A stretch of 56,528 nt of DNA from Rothia sp. HMSC078H08 (GTDB lineage Bacteria; Actinomycetota; Actinomycetes; Actinomycetales; Micrococcaceae): assembly GCF_001808955.1 (NCBI RefSeq), contig NZ_KV795253.1, forward strand, positions 20,316-76,843, in the 5' to 3' direction. The position numbers and the translations under genes are program-made. The notes below the pieces were generated by a model. The model saw only the letters and a program-made list of their open reading frames with translations, did not search any database and was not told the origin of the DNA. Shown here one piece after another: positions 44,969 to 54,437 of the stretch (positions within the stretch are counted from its first letter, which is position 1; each line of letters begins with the position of its first letter).

Positions 44969-45976
44969 CTACTCGTCCTCGGTCAGCCGGTTCACGACGC
45001 GGGTGCTACGGTTGCCCTTCACCTCTTCGGGGAGCAGAATCGGCATGGAACCGGTCGGAGTGTAGGTTGCCGCGCGTGCCGCCGCGGTAGCGTGGGTGTC
45101 CTCAAACTCGGGGATAACCTCGGCGCTGGGTGCACGGTACAGGTGGCTATTAGCCCACCACGCGAAGAGCAGAACCACAATCGCCAGAGCGCTAGAGACG
45201 AACAGCCACGGGCTGACCTGACCCTCGTAGTAGAGCTTGAAGAACGCGCCACCCATGAAACCGCCGGCAATCGGGCCGCAGATCGGAACCCACGCGTAGA
45301 ACCAGCGCGAGGAGCCCTTATCGTGGATGGGCAGCAGGGCGTGCATGAGGCGCGGACCGAAGTCACGGGCGGGGTTCAGGGCGTAGCCGGTCTGACCGCC
45401 CAGGCCGATGACGAGTACGGTGACCATGAAGCCGAAGGCGAGGGGCTTGAGCACGTCGTTGAGGTTGAGAGAGAGTTCCACACCGCCGCTGATGGACGGC
45501 TTGAAGTTTACGCCGGTGTACAGTGCCGAGAAGACCAGCATGAACGTGCCGATCATTTCGGAGAGGGCGTTGGTGAAGTAGTTGTGAATAGCGGGGACGG
45601 TGCCGAAAACGCCGAGCTTAATCTTCTTGTCGGCGGTTGCTTTCCAGTGCGGCAGGTAGTTGAGGTAGACCAGTCCGGCGCCGACCATTGCGCCGAGTAC
45701 CTGGGCGATGATGTAGCCGGGGACCTTCTCCCAGGAGAACTCGCCGAACGCTGCCAGGCCGATAGACACAGCGGGGTTGAGGTGGCCGCCGGAATAGGCG
45801 TGGGAGGCGTAGACGCCGAAGGTGACGGCGAAGCCCCAACCGAAGGCGATGGTGAAGAAGTTGTCGCCGTGGCCTTTGGATCGGCGAAGTTCGACATTGG
45901 CGATGACGCCGCAGCCGATGGTGCACATGATGAGCGTGCCGAGGAATTCGGCGAGGTAGGGGCTGATGGTGTACAC
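44969..45976 (-). CDS. glpF: Aquaglyceroporin (MIP family)
   Basis: The 335-residue channel has six hydrophobic helices and the two MIP motifs, GGHLNPAVS and YALNPARDFGPR. The Asp after the second NPAR is characteristic of glycerol facilitators, so it probably passes glycerol and other small neutral solutes. The last 60 residues are a charged tail. The start is GTG 45976, with GAAGGA about 8 bases upstream. No glycerol kinase gene is adjacent. Confidence 0.92.
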   Translation of the reverse strand: MYTISPYLAEFLGTLIMCTIGCGVIANVELRRSKGHGDNFFTIAFGWGFAVTFGVYASHAYSGGHLNPAVSIGLAAFGEFSWEKVPGYIIAQVLGAMVGAGLVYLNYLPHWKATADKKIKLGVFGTVPAIHNYFTNALSEMIGTFMLVFSALYTGVNFKPSISGGVELSLNLNDVLKPLAFGFMVTVLVIGLGGQTGYALNPARDFGPRLMHALLPIHDKGSSRWFYAWVPICGPIAGGFMGGAFFKLYYEGQVSPWLFVSSALAIVVLLFAWWANSHLYRAPSAEVIPEFEDTHATAAARAATYTPTGSMPILLPEEVKGNRSTRVVNRLTEDE

Positions 45977-46357
45977 GGGGTGTCCTTCAGGTAGTGAACT
46001 GCGGGTGGTAAACCGGGATTCGGTCGGGTGCGCAGTGCCGAGCGTGAGGGAGGTGTGGTTTTGTGTGGGGTTATGCCGCCCGAGTGGCGTGTTTAAACCT
46101 TTGGCATCTATGGAACCCTGAATGCCCTAGAAGGGCAATACTTTTGTGTTATTTCACCCTTAGACATAAGCGGTTTTTCGGGTTTTTCGTTTAAAAATAA
46201 ATGTGGCGAATGAGGGGAAAATCGGTCATAGTCCACAACTTGGACTCATTCCATAAACTCGCGGTTGAACCCATGGAGAAACTCACGAATAAACCCGCGA
46301 TCAAACCAACACTCACCCCCGCCATCAGCACCCGCCCACACCACTTGCCATCAGCAT
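45977..46357. other. Gene-free region between glpF and the ArgE-like gene
   Basis: This is the main part of a 495-bp gap. It contains the glpF promoter region (AT-rich stretch about 46120-46210) and a short minus-strand frame (60 codons, 46191-46373) with one hydrophobic segment that lacks a ribosome site and overlaps the terminator. I do not call it a gene. Confidence 0.4.
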
Positions 46358-46392
46358 AAAAATGCCCGGGCACCTCACGGGGTACCCGGGCA
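46358..46392 (-). terminator. Terminator of the ArgE-like gene
   Basis: Stem TGCCCGGGTACC / GGTGCCCGGGCA on the minus strand (one mismatch) with a 6-base loop, then ATTTTTATG. Confidence 0.85.
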
Positions 46393-46471
46393 GTTTCTGT
46401 AATTTTTATGCGGCTCTAACTGCGGCTCTTGCGAACCGCGGTGGACTGGCTGTTACGCCGCTACACGGCTA

Positions 46472-47701
46472 CTACTTGGCGCTCGCCCAGTCGAGAATCG
46501 CCTCGAAGAAGCGCTCGCATTCGCTCAGCTGCTCCAGCTCAATCCACTCGTTGGGGGAGTGAGCCTGCGCAATATCGCCGGGGCCGCAGATGATGCTCTC
46601 CACACCGGCGCGCTGGAACTGGCCCGCCTCGGTGCCGTAGGTGACCTTCTGCGGCGCATCGTTGGTGCCGAGCCACTCGTGGGCGAGACGCACGATGGGC
46701 GCATCGTCTTCGGTGCCCAGGCCCGGCACGGCGGCTAGCAGTTCGTGCTTCACGCCCACGCGGGAGGTGAGGCTACCGGGCTCCGCGCCGGTCAGCTTCT
46801 CGGCGCGTGCGGCGCGCGCCTGCAGGTCGGGCAGAATCACCTCGGAAATCTCGCGGTCGATGCGCTCGACGAAGGACTCGGTGGTCACCCGCGGCAGGGT
46901 GCGCACATCGTACTCGAGCACGGCCTGCTCGGCGACGATGTTGTACTGCAGGCCGCCGTTTGCCAGGTTCACGCTGCCGGTGGAGTGGGGAATGATGAAC
47001 GCCTCGTCGAAGGGGCCTTCCTCCTCCCACTCATCGGCCATGTCGGTGAAGAAGGTGATGAACTCGCCGGCGGCGGCGACGGCGTTCACGCCGTGGGTTG
47101 CGAGGGAACCGTGCTTGGGCACGCCGGTGATGGTAACGCGGCCGCGGTGCGCGCCCTTGTGTGCGTCGATGATGCGCATGCTGGAGGGCTCACCGACGAT
47201 GGCATACTCGGGGGCGAGATCGCGGGCCACGAATTCCTCGATGAGGGAGGGAGCGCCGACGCAGCCGATCTCCTCGTCGTAGGAGAAGGCAAAGTGCAGG
47301 GGCACGCGCAGCTTCGCCTCGGCAACGCGCGGCAGCAGCCAGAGCGCGACAGCGATGAAGCCCTTCATATCGCAGACGCCGCGGCCGTAGGCGCGGGTAC
47401 CCTCCACGCGCAGGGTGAACGGGTCGCTGGCCCAGTCCTGACCGGCGACGGGCACGACGTCGGTGTGGCCAGAGAGGACGAGCCCGCCGCGAGTGGTGCC
47501 GTTCGCGGCGGGGACGGTGATGAAGAGGTTAGCGCGGGTGCGGTCCTCGTTGTAGGTGCGCACGCCGCTGTAGCCGTAGCGGCCGAATTCGGCTTCGAGA
47601 AGCTCGATGAGTTCCAGGTTGGAGCTACCGGAGACGGTGGGGATAGAGACAAGCTTTTCGAGCCAGGGGAGGGACGCCGGCTGAGTGGTCTGTGCGGTCA
47701 T
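46472..47701 (-). CDS. argE: Acetylornithine deacetylase-like M20 peptidase
   Basis: The 409-residue metalloenzyme has the M20 zinc-binding motifs GHTDVVPV, YGRGVCDMKGF, SYDEEIGCVGA and the C-terminal GPGDIAQAHSPNEWIEL. These match ArgE, which removes the acetyl group from N-acetylornithine in arginine synthesis; related enzymes (DapE, acylases) are alternatives. AAAGG lies 6 bases before ATG 47701. A flavin reductase gene lies upstream on the same strand, 120 bp away, with an inverted repeat between them. Confidence 0.85.
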   Translation of the reverse strand: MTAQTTQPASLPWLEKLVSIPTVSGSSNLELIELLEAEFGRYGYSGVRTYNEDRTRANLFITVPAANGTTRGGLVLSGHTDVVPVAGQDWASDPFTLRVEGTRAYGRGVCDMKGFIAVALWLLPRVAEAKLRVPLHFAFSYDEEIGCVGAPSLIEEFVARDLAPEYAIVGEPSSMRIIDAHKGAHRGRVTITGVPKHGSLATHGVNAVAAAGEFITFFTDMADEWEEEGPFDEAFIIPHSTGSVNLANGGLQYNIVAEQAVLEYDVRTLPRVTTESFVERIDREISEVILPDLQARAARAEKLTGAEPGSLTSRVGVKHELLAAVPGLGTEDDAPIVRLAHEWLGTNDAPQKVTYGTEAGQFQRAGVESIICGPGDIAQAHSPNEWIELEQLSECERFFEAILDWASAK

Positions 47702-47757
47702 GAGGAACCTTTCTGCTGTGCGTTTGTGCCCGGGGTGGCTACGTTCAGGGTACGCCG

Positions 47758-47800
47758 CGGGGCGGTATTCGTCGCGTGGTCGCCGCCGAATACCGCCCCG
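47758..47800. repeat. 14-bp inverted repeat between flavin reductase and ArgE-like genes
   Basis: CGGGGCGGTATTCG and CGAATACCGCCCCG with a 15-base loop. No T tract follows; it could be a processing hairpin or a weak terminator. Confidence 0.55.
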
Positions 47801-47821
47801 TGAATGGCCTGAGCGGCCGGA

Positions 47822-48364
47822 CTAGATGACGTAGTTGTTGACGTTGGAGTGATCGCCGAGCGCGTGGAAGTTGCGCGAGTGGTAGACGAGCGGGGTGCCC
47901 TCGCAATCGTTGCGGATAAACTCCTCAACCTGGGCGGTGAAGACGAGCGCGGGGCCCGCCTCAACGCGGCTGAGGGGGGTTGCGCGCAGCACGCGGCGCA
48001 CGCCGTGGACGAGGGGCTCACCGGTGTGGACGAATTCCCACGCGGCCGGGTCGGCGAAGCGGGGGTAGTCGTGGGTCGCGAAGTTCTTAGCGAGGGTGAC
48101 ATTCTCAGCGTCGAGCATGTGCACGAGGAAGGAGGAAGCCGCAGCAATCTTTGCCGCGGAGCCGCTGTTGGCCTTGAGGGAGAAGGCGATGATGGGCGGT
48201 TCGGCGGCGACGGAGGTCAGGGAGGAGGCGGTGAATCCCGCGGGTTCGCCGTTTTCGTCGGTTGCGGTGATGATGGCGACGCCGGCGGGCTGGTGGCCGA
48301 AGGCGAGCTTGAACTGCTCGGTGGTATCGGCGAGGGTCGCCTGTGCTGCAATGGTTTCGGTCAT
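47822..48364 (-). CDS. Flavin reductase family protein (FMN-binding split barrel)
   Basis: The 180-residue protein matches the flavin reductase-like family: QFKLAFGHQPAGVAIITA, GFTASSLTSVAAEPPIIAFSL, SFLVHMLDAENVTLAKNFA and the C-terminal VYHSRNFHAL. These enzymes bind FMN and often supply reduced flavin to a monooxygenase. No monooxygenase is adjacent, so its partner is unknown. GAAAGGGTCG lies before ATG 48364. Confidence 0.9.
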   Translation of the reverse strand: MTETIAAQATLADTTEQFKLAFGHQPAGVAIITATDENGEPAGFTASSLTSVAAEPPIIAFSLKANSGSAAKIAAASSFLVHMLDAENVTLAKNFATHDYPRFADPAAWEFVHTGEPLVHGVRRVLRATPLSRVEAGPALVFTAQVEEFIRNDCEGTPLVYHSRNFHALGDHSNVNNYVI

Positions 48365-48753
48365 GATCGACCCTTTCTTCTGCGGCTGCGTGGGTTCGGC
48401 CCGGGTTGTGTGTGCGGGCGGTTCCCGTGAGTAGGGGAGATATGTTCAGGGTAAAGCTTTGGTGTAGCGAATACCTTATTTATTGCCCTATGTTTCTTAG
48501 GCCTACCTTTCATGACGGGAGGGGCGAAATATTACGTCATATTCTTCGCTGTTTGGGGGCTTCCGGGAGGTGTTCCACTGGGTGCCCCGTGAAAGGTGCG
48601 GAACGCTTGGTTTTGGGTGCTGTCCCTCTCTCTTCCGCGGGGTTTCGCGGGGGTGAAGAGGCCTCTGGGGTATCCTTGCTAGGTACTCAAAAGCGCTCCG
48701 CGCCCCGTATTTGAGGGGTTTTCGGTGCGTGAACTGTGGGGAGAAGAGGGTTA
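48365..48753. other. Gene-free region before the polysaccharide locus
   Basis: About 390 bp between divergently transcribed units, so it should hold promoters in both directions. It includes an AT-richer stretch at 48455-48500. No credible coding frame. I could not pick a -35/-10 pair. Confidence 0.4.
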
Positions 48754-50754
48754 ATGAGCTGGTTGGCAACTATTCCGCTGCTACTTTTTGCGGTCGTGTT
48801 GGCTTTTGGCCCCGGCTATGCAATGGGCTGGGCGCTGCGTGTTCCCGCACGTCTGCGCGTTTTTTATGCGCCGCTGCTGTCCTTCGCTTTGGTGGCTGTT
48901 TCCGCGATTGTGCTGGGTAAGACCGGTATTCCGTGGAGCCTGATTTCTTTCGTGCCGGTTGCCGCCGTGCTGGTGGCTGCCGCCGCGGGTGTGATGCACC
49001 TGGTGGGCCGCCGCTGGCCTGCTCTGGCGTCTGCCTCGTGGCCGGGTAATGATGTTCCTGTGGCATGGCCGGTGGTGGGTGCTGTGTTAGGCGGATTCCT
49101 GGTGCTGCACATGACCGAGGACATGGTCTACGGGCCTGAGGCGTTCTCGCAGAGCCTGGATAACTCATTCCATATGAATGCAATCCGCTGGATTCAGGAG
49201 CACGGGGACGCCTCGAGCCTGACCCTTGGAGCAGTCGCTGCTGTGAACCAGGAGCCGACGTTCTACCCGGCGGGTTGGCACGATTTTGTGTCCCTGATTT
49301 ATAGCACCACGGGTACGAGTATTGCGACTGCCACCATTGTGACCGTGCTACTGGCTTCCGGCATTTTGTGGCCCTGCTCGCTGGTTGCGCTGAGCCTGAG
49401 CATCCCGAAGCTGCGCCGCCTGCAGGCCCTAGCTATTCCGGCGATGATTTGCGGTTTTGCGGCTTTCCCGGGCCTGCTACTGCGCTGGGGTGTGCTTTTC
49501 CCGAACCTGCTGGGCTATGCCCTGCTACCTTCATTTGTGGCACTCATGGTGTACCTGGTACAGGTGATGGTACGCCGCGAGTATTCGGCATCCCTATCGC
49601 TGGGTTTAGCCTCCCTGGTGGGTCTTGCGGGTCTGGCGCTGGTGCATCCGAATGCGGTGGTTTCTGCCGCAGCCTTTGCTGTACCCCTGCTACTGGCTGG
49701 TGTGGCGCAGGTCCTGCGTTCGCATGAGTTGATTGCTCGACAGAAATGGGTGGGTTCCATCCTGCTACTGGCTTTCCTGGTTGGTTGTGTAGGGGCCTGG
49801 CGTGTATTACGTCCCGCTGAGTTTGCAAGTAATACTTGGTCGCCGATTCTGACCGAGGGTGAGGCCCTCTATCAGTTCCTCTTCCTGGGCCTGGAGAATG
49901 GTAATCAGCTGGGTGATAAGTTTAATCCCTCCTACTTGGCGGGTTTCCTGGTTCTGTGGGGTGTGGGGTACCTGCTGTACAAGCGCCGTAACCTGTGGCT
50001 GATTGCTAGCTGGGGGCTGATTGGTTACCTGTGGATTGTATCCGCCTCGGTGCCGCGCGGTGAGTTCCGCCTGTTGATGGTTGCTCCCTGGTACACGGAT
50101 CATTTCCGTCTGGCGGCTCTGGTGGTATTCCCCTCAGTGATCCTAGCTGGTATCGGTTTGGGTGGCTTCGTAGAAGGTCTGCTTACCTGGGTTGCGCGCC
50201 GAGCACCACGCCCGGCACGCTTGAAGGTTGCGACCATCGGCATGGGTGTCGCGATGATCCTGGTACTGGTAGTTGCTGGTCTTTCTTCGCGTGTTCCTTC
50301 GGTGCAGGAGACGACCCAGGCGGTCTCTCGTGAATACCGCCTGACCCCGACCTCTGTGGTGTTGAATCAGGACGAGATGAACGTCATTAATGAAATCCCG
50401 AAGATCGTACCGAAGGACGATGTGATCGTGAATAACCCCTGGGACGGTAGCGCCTATATTTACGCGCTGGCGGATCGTCACCTGACGGGATACCACTTCG
50501 AGTTTGAGACCTCACCCAAGTACTCGGCGATTATGCACAACCTCAAGGACGCTCGTACAAACCCGGAGGTGTGCCGCGAAGTGAACGAGTACAAGGCCCA
50601 CTGGTACGTTCACCTGGAGAACCAGCTGAACTTCGGCCCGGACGCCCAGAAAAACTACGACGGCCTCGTGGCTGCTATCGATACGGATGTTCTGACTCCG
50701 GTGTACTCCTCGGGTCCGATGACTCTGTACCGTATTAGCGCGTGCGATAACTAA
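48754..50754 (+). CDS. DUF6541-type polytopic membrane protein, probable glycosyltransferase-like
   Basis: The 666-residue protein has about 13-14 hydrophobic helices and a C-terminal external domain of about 150 residues, a GT-C-like layout. It fits the DUF6541 proteins found in actinobacterial polysaccharide loci; the conserved acidic residues near HMTEDMVYGPEAFSQSLDNSF in the first external loop would be the catalytic region if it is a glycosyltransferase (inference). ATG 48754 is chosen because GAGAAGAGGG lies just upstream; the frame extends 18 bases further. It heads the polysaccharide operon. Confidence 0.8.
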   Translation: MSWLATIPLLLFAVVLAFGPGYAMGWALRVPARLRVFYAPLLSFALVAVSAIVLGKTGIPWSLISFVPVAAVLVAAAAGVMHLVGRRWPALASASWPGNDVPVAWPVVGAVLGGFLVLHMTEDMVYGPEAFSQSLDNSFHMNAIRWIQEHGDASSLTLGAVAAVNQEPTFYPAGWHDFVSLIYSTTGTSIATATIVTVLLASGILWPCSLVALSLSIPKLRRLQALAIPAMICGFAAFPGLLLRWGVLFPNLLGYALLPSFVALMVYLVQVMVRREYSASLSLGLASLVGLAGLALVHPNAVVSAAAFAVPLLLAGVAQVLRSHELIARQKWVGSILLLAFLVGCVGAWRVLRPAEFASNTWSPILTEGEALYQFLFLGLENGNQLGDKFNPSYLAGFLVLWGVGYLLYKRRNLWLIASWGLIGYLWIVSASVPRGEFRLLMVAPWYTDHFRLAALVVFPSVILAGIGLGGFVEGLLTWVARRAPRPARLKVATIGMGVAMILVLVVAGLSSRVPSVQETTQAVSREYRLTPTSVVLNQDEMNVINEIPKIVPKDDVIVNNPWDGSAYIYALADRHLTGYHFEFETSPKYSAIMHNLKDARTNPEVCREVNEYKAHWYVHLENQLNFGPDAQKNYDGLVAAIDTDVLTPVYSSGPMTLYRISACDN

Positions 50755-50870
50755 TGCGATAACTAAACGGTGCCTCAGCGCTCCTACGGGGGTGCACGCA
50801 TCTGCAGAAATTCGTGCAGTGGTCTGCATTCTGGCGCTAAATCTGAGATACTGCGGAACCACTGATATGA

Positions 50871-50908
50871 TGAAAGTCGGTATGTCTACTAGGGCATGCC
50901 GGCTTTCA
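50871..50908 (+). promoter_or_regulatory. Hairpin in the DUF6541-GT2 spacer
   Basis: TGAAAGTCGGTATG and CATGCCGGCTTTCA pair over 14 positions with two G-T pairs. Followed by CACACG rather than T, so probably an RNA stability or attenuation element. Confidence 0.4.
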
Positions 50909-50950
50909 CACGCACGGTAAGACACATTCGTTAGGAGGGGTAGCTGCCCT

Positions 50951-51694
50951 ATGGGTTCTCCCACATCGCCTCTTACCCCCCGCACGTATCCTCGTACGCT
51001 GGTGATTATGCCCGCCTGGAACGAGGAAGAAGCACTGCCCGGCACTATTACTGAGCTGCAGGAGACGGTGCCCTTCGTGGACCTGGTGGTGGTCAATGAT
51101 GGCTCCACCGACAACACCTCCGCTGTGGCTCGTGAGGCGGGTGCTTTTGTGATTGACCTGCCCTACAACATGGGCGTGGGTGCCGCCATGCGCACCGGCT
51201 ACAAGTACGCGCAGCGCATGGGTTACGACTACGCCATGCAGGTGGATTCGGATGGTCAGCACCACCCCGAAAGTATCCCCACGCTGATTGAGGCAATCAA
51301 GGACTACGATATTGTAATTGGTTCCCGCTTTGCGGAGGGGGCTGCCGACTATGAGGTGTCAGGTCCACGCAAGTGGGCGATGGGCCTGCTATCGTTCCTG
51401 TTCACCCGCTCGGCGGGCACCCCGTTCACGGACGTGACCAGCGGCTTTAAGATTGCTAACCGCCGCGGCATCGACTTCTACTGCCGCAACCTGCCCGCCG
51501 AATATTTGGGCGACACAATCGACATCACCGCCATGGCTATTAACAATGGCTTGAAGGTGCGTCAGGTGCCGGTGAATATGCGTGAACGTCAGGGAGGTAC
51601 CCCCTCCTCCGGTCCGCTGAAGTCTGCTGTCTATCTGGTTCGTTCACTGTTTGCCTACGGCATTTCGGTGAGCCGCCGCCCCGAGGAGAAGTAA
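50951..51694 (+). CDS. Glycosyltransferase family 2 (dolichyl-phosphate mannose synthase-like)
   Basis: The 247-residue GT2 enzyme has VIMPAWNEEEALPGTI, VVVNDGSTDNT and MQVDSDGQHHPE (the DxD metal site), GSRFAEG and TDVTSGFKI; this is the DPM1-like subfamily that transfers a sugar to polyprenyl phosphate. No membrane helices are evident. A strong AGGAGGGG lies about 9 bases before the ATG. It is followed within 2 bases by DUF2304, a common pair in polysaccharide and glycolipid loci. Confidence 0.92.
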   Translation: MGSPTSPLTPRTYPRTLVIMPAWNEEEALPGTITELQETVPFVDLVVVNDGSTDNTSAVAREAGAFVIDLPYNMGVGAAMRTGYKYAQRMGYDYAMQVDSDGQHHPESIPTLIEAIKDYDIVIGSRFAEGAADYEVSGPRKWAMGLLSFLFTRSAGTPFTDVTSGFKIANRRGIDFYCRNLPAEYLGDTIDITAMAINNGLKVRQVPVNMRERQGGTPSSGPLKSAVYLVRSLFAYGISVSRRPEEK

Positions 51695-51696
51695 TC

Positions 51697-52080
51697 ATGA
51701 GCGCGAGTGTTTTTTTCCTCATTCTGTCCGTACTGGTGTGTGCCTTTGTGATTGTGCAGGTGCGTCACCAGCGCATGAAGGAGCGGTACGCCGCCCTGTG
51801 GCTGATTATCGGCGCGGTCATTATCGTGCTGGGCGCTTTCCCGAGTCTGCTAAACGGTGTGGCGGACTTTGTGGGTGTTGCCCTGCCGGTGAATCTGTTG
51901 TTCCTGCTGTCGATTCTTTTGCTCATGGGCGTCAGTATTCACCTGACCCTGGAGCTGTCGCGCCTGTCGGAGAAGACCCGTATCCTGGCTGAGGAAGTCG
52001 CCATTTTGAAGGCGCTTCAGGAGCAGCCGGAGGGTGCATCTGGCTTAGGCCGTAAATCCTCTGCACGGGGCGAGCAGTAG
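51697..52080 (+). CDS. DUF2304 membrane protein
   Basis: The 127-residue protein has three hydrophobic helices (about 3-20, 33-55, 64-85) and a basic, helical C-terminal tail. DUF2304 proteins are regularly encoded beside DPM1-like GT2 enzymes, suggesting a membrane partner. It starts 2 bases after the GT2 stop, with GAGGAGAAG upstream. Confidence 0.88.
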   Translation: MSASVFFLILSVLVCAFVIVQVRHQRMKERYAALWLIIGAVIIVLGAFPSLLNGVADFVGVALPVNLLFLLSILLLMGVSIHLTLELSRLSEKTRILAEEVAILKALQEQPEGASGLGRKSSARGEQ

Positions 52081-52134
52081 GAACCATAATTTTCTTTTAG
52101 TATTTTTTACCCCTTTGACCTGGAGTAATACCTT

Positions 52135-53010
52135 ATGACCGTTGATATTCTGTTCCCCTACTACGGCGACGTCGCCATGATGAAGCAGGCTGTACTGTCT
52201 GTGGTCGGTCAGACCAACCCGGACTGGCGCCTGATTGTTGTCGATGACGGCTACCCGGACGACTCGATTCCTGGCTGGTTCGAGTCGCTGAAGGACGAGC
52301 GCATCACCTACATGCGTAATGAAACCAACCTGGGTGCGAACGCGAACTACCGCAAGTGCCTGACCTTCGTGGAGAACGAACTGGTCACCGTCATGGGTGC
52401 TGACGACGTCATGCTCCCCAACTACGTGCAGTGGCTCGTGGATGCAGCGGCTAAGCACCCCGAGGCGTCCATTTTCCAGCCCGGCGTGGTCGTGATTGAT
52501 GAGAACAACGGCCTGTCGAACACTCTGGTGGAGCAGACTAAGGCGTTCTACCGTCCCAAGGGTGAGGCTGTTCTGCAGGGTGAGGAGCTGGCTACCTCCC
52601 TGCTGCGCGGCGCGTGGTTCTACTTCCCGTCCCTGGGTTGGCGTAAGGACGCTATCGTGGGCACCGGCTTCCGTGAGGGCCTGAACGTTATCCAGGACAT
52701 GGCGCTGATTCTCGACATTACGATGCGCGGCGGCTCCCTGTACTACGACCCGCAGATTGCGTTCATGTACCGCCGTCACGGTGGTTCTGACTCGTCTTGG
52801 CGCGCCCTTGAGGGTACCCGCTTTGAGGAGGAGCGCCGCTACTACAACACCATGGTTGAAGAGATGACTGCCCTGGGTTGGACGAAGGCTGCCCGCGTGG
52901 CTCGTATTCGCTTCTCTTCGCGTGCTCACGCGCTGACTCTGCTACCGAAGGCGGCTCTGGCGAAGAAGTGGCAGGGTGTTAAGAACCTTGCCGAGCACGT
53001 CGTAAAGTAA
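52135..53010 (+). CDS. Glycosyltransferase family 2 (polysaccharide)
   Basis: The 291-residue GT2 enzyme has DILFPYYGDVAMMKQAVLSV, VVDDGYPDDSI, NLGANANYRKCL and MGADDVMLPNY (DxD-like), a typical GT-A fold for adding a sugar from a nucleotide-sugar donor. The C-terminal part (YRRHGGSDSSW) supports a rhamnosyl- or similar transferase of cell wall polysaccharide (inference). GGAG lies about 11 bases before the ATG. Confidence 0.9.
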   Translation: MTVDILFPYYGDVAMMKQAVLSVVGQTNPDWRLIVVDDGYPDDSIPGWFESLKDERITYMRNETNLGANANYRKCLTFVENELVTVMGADDVMLPNYVQWLVDAAAKHPEASIFQPGVVVIDENNGLSNTLVEQTKAFYRPKGEAVLQGEELATSLLRGAWFYFPSLGWRKDAIVGTGFREGLNVIQDMALILDITMRGGSLYYDPQIAFMYRRHGGSDSSWRALEGTRFEEERRYYNTMVEEMTALGWTKAARVARIRFSSRAHALTLLPKAALAKKWQGVKNLAEHVVK

Positions 53011-53054
53011 AGACTTCAATTCTATAGGTGCGACCAGTAGAGAACGGAGATAGC

Positions 53055-54371
53055 GTGGAATCATCGGCAGAGTCCCAGCCGAAGAAAATGACTCGTGGTC
53101 ATTCGATGGCAATTTTGGGATCGTCCGGTTTAGCTGCACTATCTTCTCTAGGAATTACCGTTGTGGTGAAACGGTTTCTGGAGGGCGAAAGCCTGACGGA
53201 GTTCCTTCTCTTCTGGTCGCTTCTTTTTGCCCTCTACGGTGTGGTGGTAGGTATCCAGCAGGAAGCTACCCGCGCTGTGGGTACTGCACGCCGCGACGGT
53301 AAAACTGGTGCACGTATTGCACCCGTGGGTGCTCTAGTGGGTCTTGTTGTGGGCGGGTTGACCTTAGTGACGAGCCCTCTGTGGGCTCCTGCCCAGATTC
53401 CTTTGAGTGGGTTTAGCGGTGTGCTGCTCCTGAGTGCCGGTGTGGCCCTCTACGCCATGCACATGACTCTCTATGGTGCGTCTGCTGGCCAGGAAAGCTG
53501 GTACCTCTTCGCGAGTGTGTCGGGGTTCGACGCTATTTGGCGTATCGTAGCTATCTGTGCGGTCGGTCTGGTCTCTGCACATCTCATCGGTCTTGAAGCC
53601 GCAGCGGTTTCTCCGGTACTTCTGTGGCTGCTGATGGTGCTTCTGCTTCCAGAAGCTCGGCGAGTTTTTAGCTCTCGTGCGGATGTTTCCTCGGGCCGTC
53701 TGCTGTATAACTACACGCTGTCGATGGGGTCGTCGACTGCTAATGCGGTTCTTATGATGGGCTTGCCGCTTCTGCTGAACGTTAGCATCGATTCAAACGA
53801 CCCGCTACAACAGGTTATTTTGGCGGTTCTGATTCTGGCGATTTCGATTACGCGCTCGCCGATTATGATTCCTTTGCAGGCTTTTCAGGGCGTGGCGGTG
53901 TCTGCTTTCTTGAAGCAACAGAATCATCCGTTGCGTGCTTTTGCGAAGCCTGCTGGTGCACTGTTGGGTGTGGGTCTTGTGGGCGCTGCGGCGGCTTACG
54001 TGCTGGGGCCGTGGCTGTTTGGTCTGCTTTATCCGCCGAAGCCTTCAGAGGTTGAAGCATACGCTCAGGTGGTGACTTCTCCGGTGCTTGCACTTCTGGT
54101 GTTTGCTTCTGCTTTCCTGGCGCTTCTGGTGCTGTCAGGGTCGCTGGTGATTGCATTGAATATGCACCGTTCGTATGTGGCTGGTTGGGTGCTGGCGGCT
54201 GCGGTTGCTTGTGTGGTGGCGGTGTCGCCGTTGCCTCTTCTGACTCGCACTCTTCTTGCCCTGTATGCGGGGCCGACGCTTGGCCTGCTAGTACATGTGG
54301 TTGCGATGGTGTGGCATGCGCGTTCTGTGTCGAGTAGCGGCAACGCTGAGATGGAGAATATTGATAAATAA
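53055..54371 (+). CDS. Polysaccharide flippase-like membrane protein (MOP family)
   Basis: The 438-residue protein has about twelve hydrophobic helices in the MATE/Wzx-like pattern, with HSMAILGSSGLAALSSLG at the N-terminus and LQAFQGVAVSAFLKQ in the middle. It probably flips lipid-linked repeat units across the membrane. GTG 53055 is preferred because GGAG lies 5 bases upstream; in-frame GTG 53028 is possible. It ends the polysaccharide operon, followed by a strong terminator. Confidence 0.82.
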   Translation: MESSAESQPKKMTRGHSMAILGSSGLAALSSLGITVVVKRFLEGESLTEFLLFWSLLFALYGVVVGIQQEATRAVGTARRDGKTGARIAPVGALVGLVVGGLTLVTSPLWAPAQIPLSGFSGVLLLSAGVALYAMHMTLYGASAGQESWYLFASVSGFDAIWRIVAICAVGLVSAHLIGLEAAAVSPVLLWLLMVLLLPEARRVFSSRADVSSGRLLYNYTLSMGSSTANAVLMMGLPLLLNVSIDSNDPLQQVILAVLILAISITRSPIMIPLQAFQGVAVSAFLKQQNHPLRAFAKPAGALLGVGLVGAAAAYVLGPWLFGLLYPPKPSEVEAYAQVVTSPVLALLVFASAFLALLVLSGSLVIALNMHRSYVAGWVLAAAVACVVAVSPLPLLTRTLLALYAGPTLGLLVHVVAMVWHARSVSSSGNAEMENIDK

Positions 54372-54374
54372 ATG

Positions 54375-54420
54375 ATGAGGGGTTGAGCAAACAAATAGTT
54401 ATGCTCAACCCCTCATTTCT
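54375..54420 (+). terminator. Terminator of the polysaccharide operon
   Basis: Perfect 14-bp stem ATGAGGGGTTGAGC / GCTCAACCCCTCAT with a 14-base loop, then TTCT. Marks the boundary to the phage-like genes. Confidence 0.85.
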
Positions 54421-54437
54421 AGTAGAGTGAAGAACCT

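Noticed and set aside
46191..46373. Minus-strand 60-codon frame with one hydrophobic segment
   Set aside because: No ribosome site, and its first codons overlap the terminator of the ArgE-like gene. Most likely a chance frame in the spacer.
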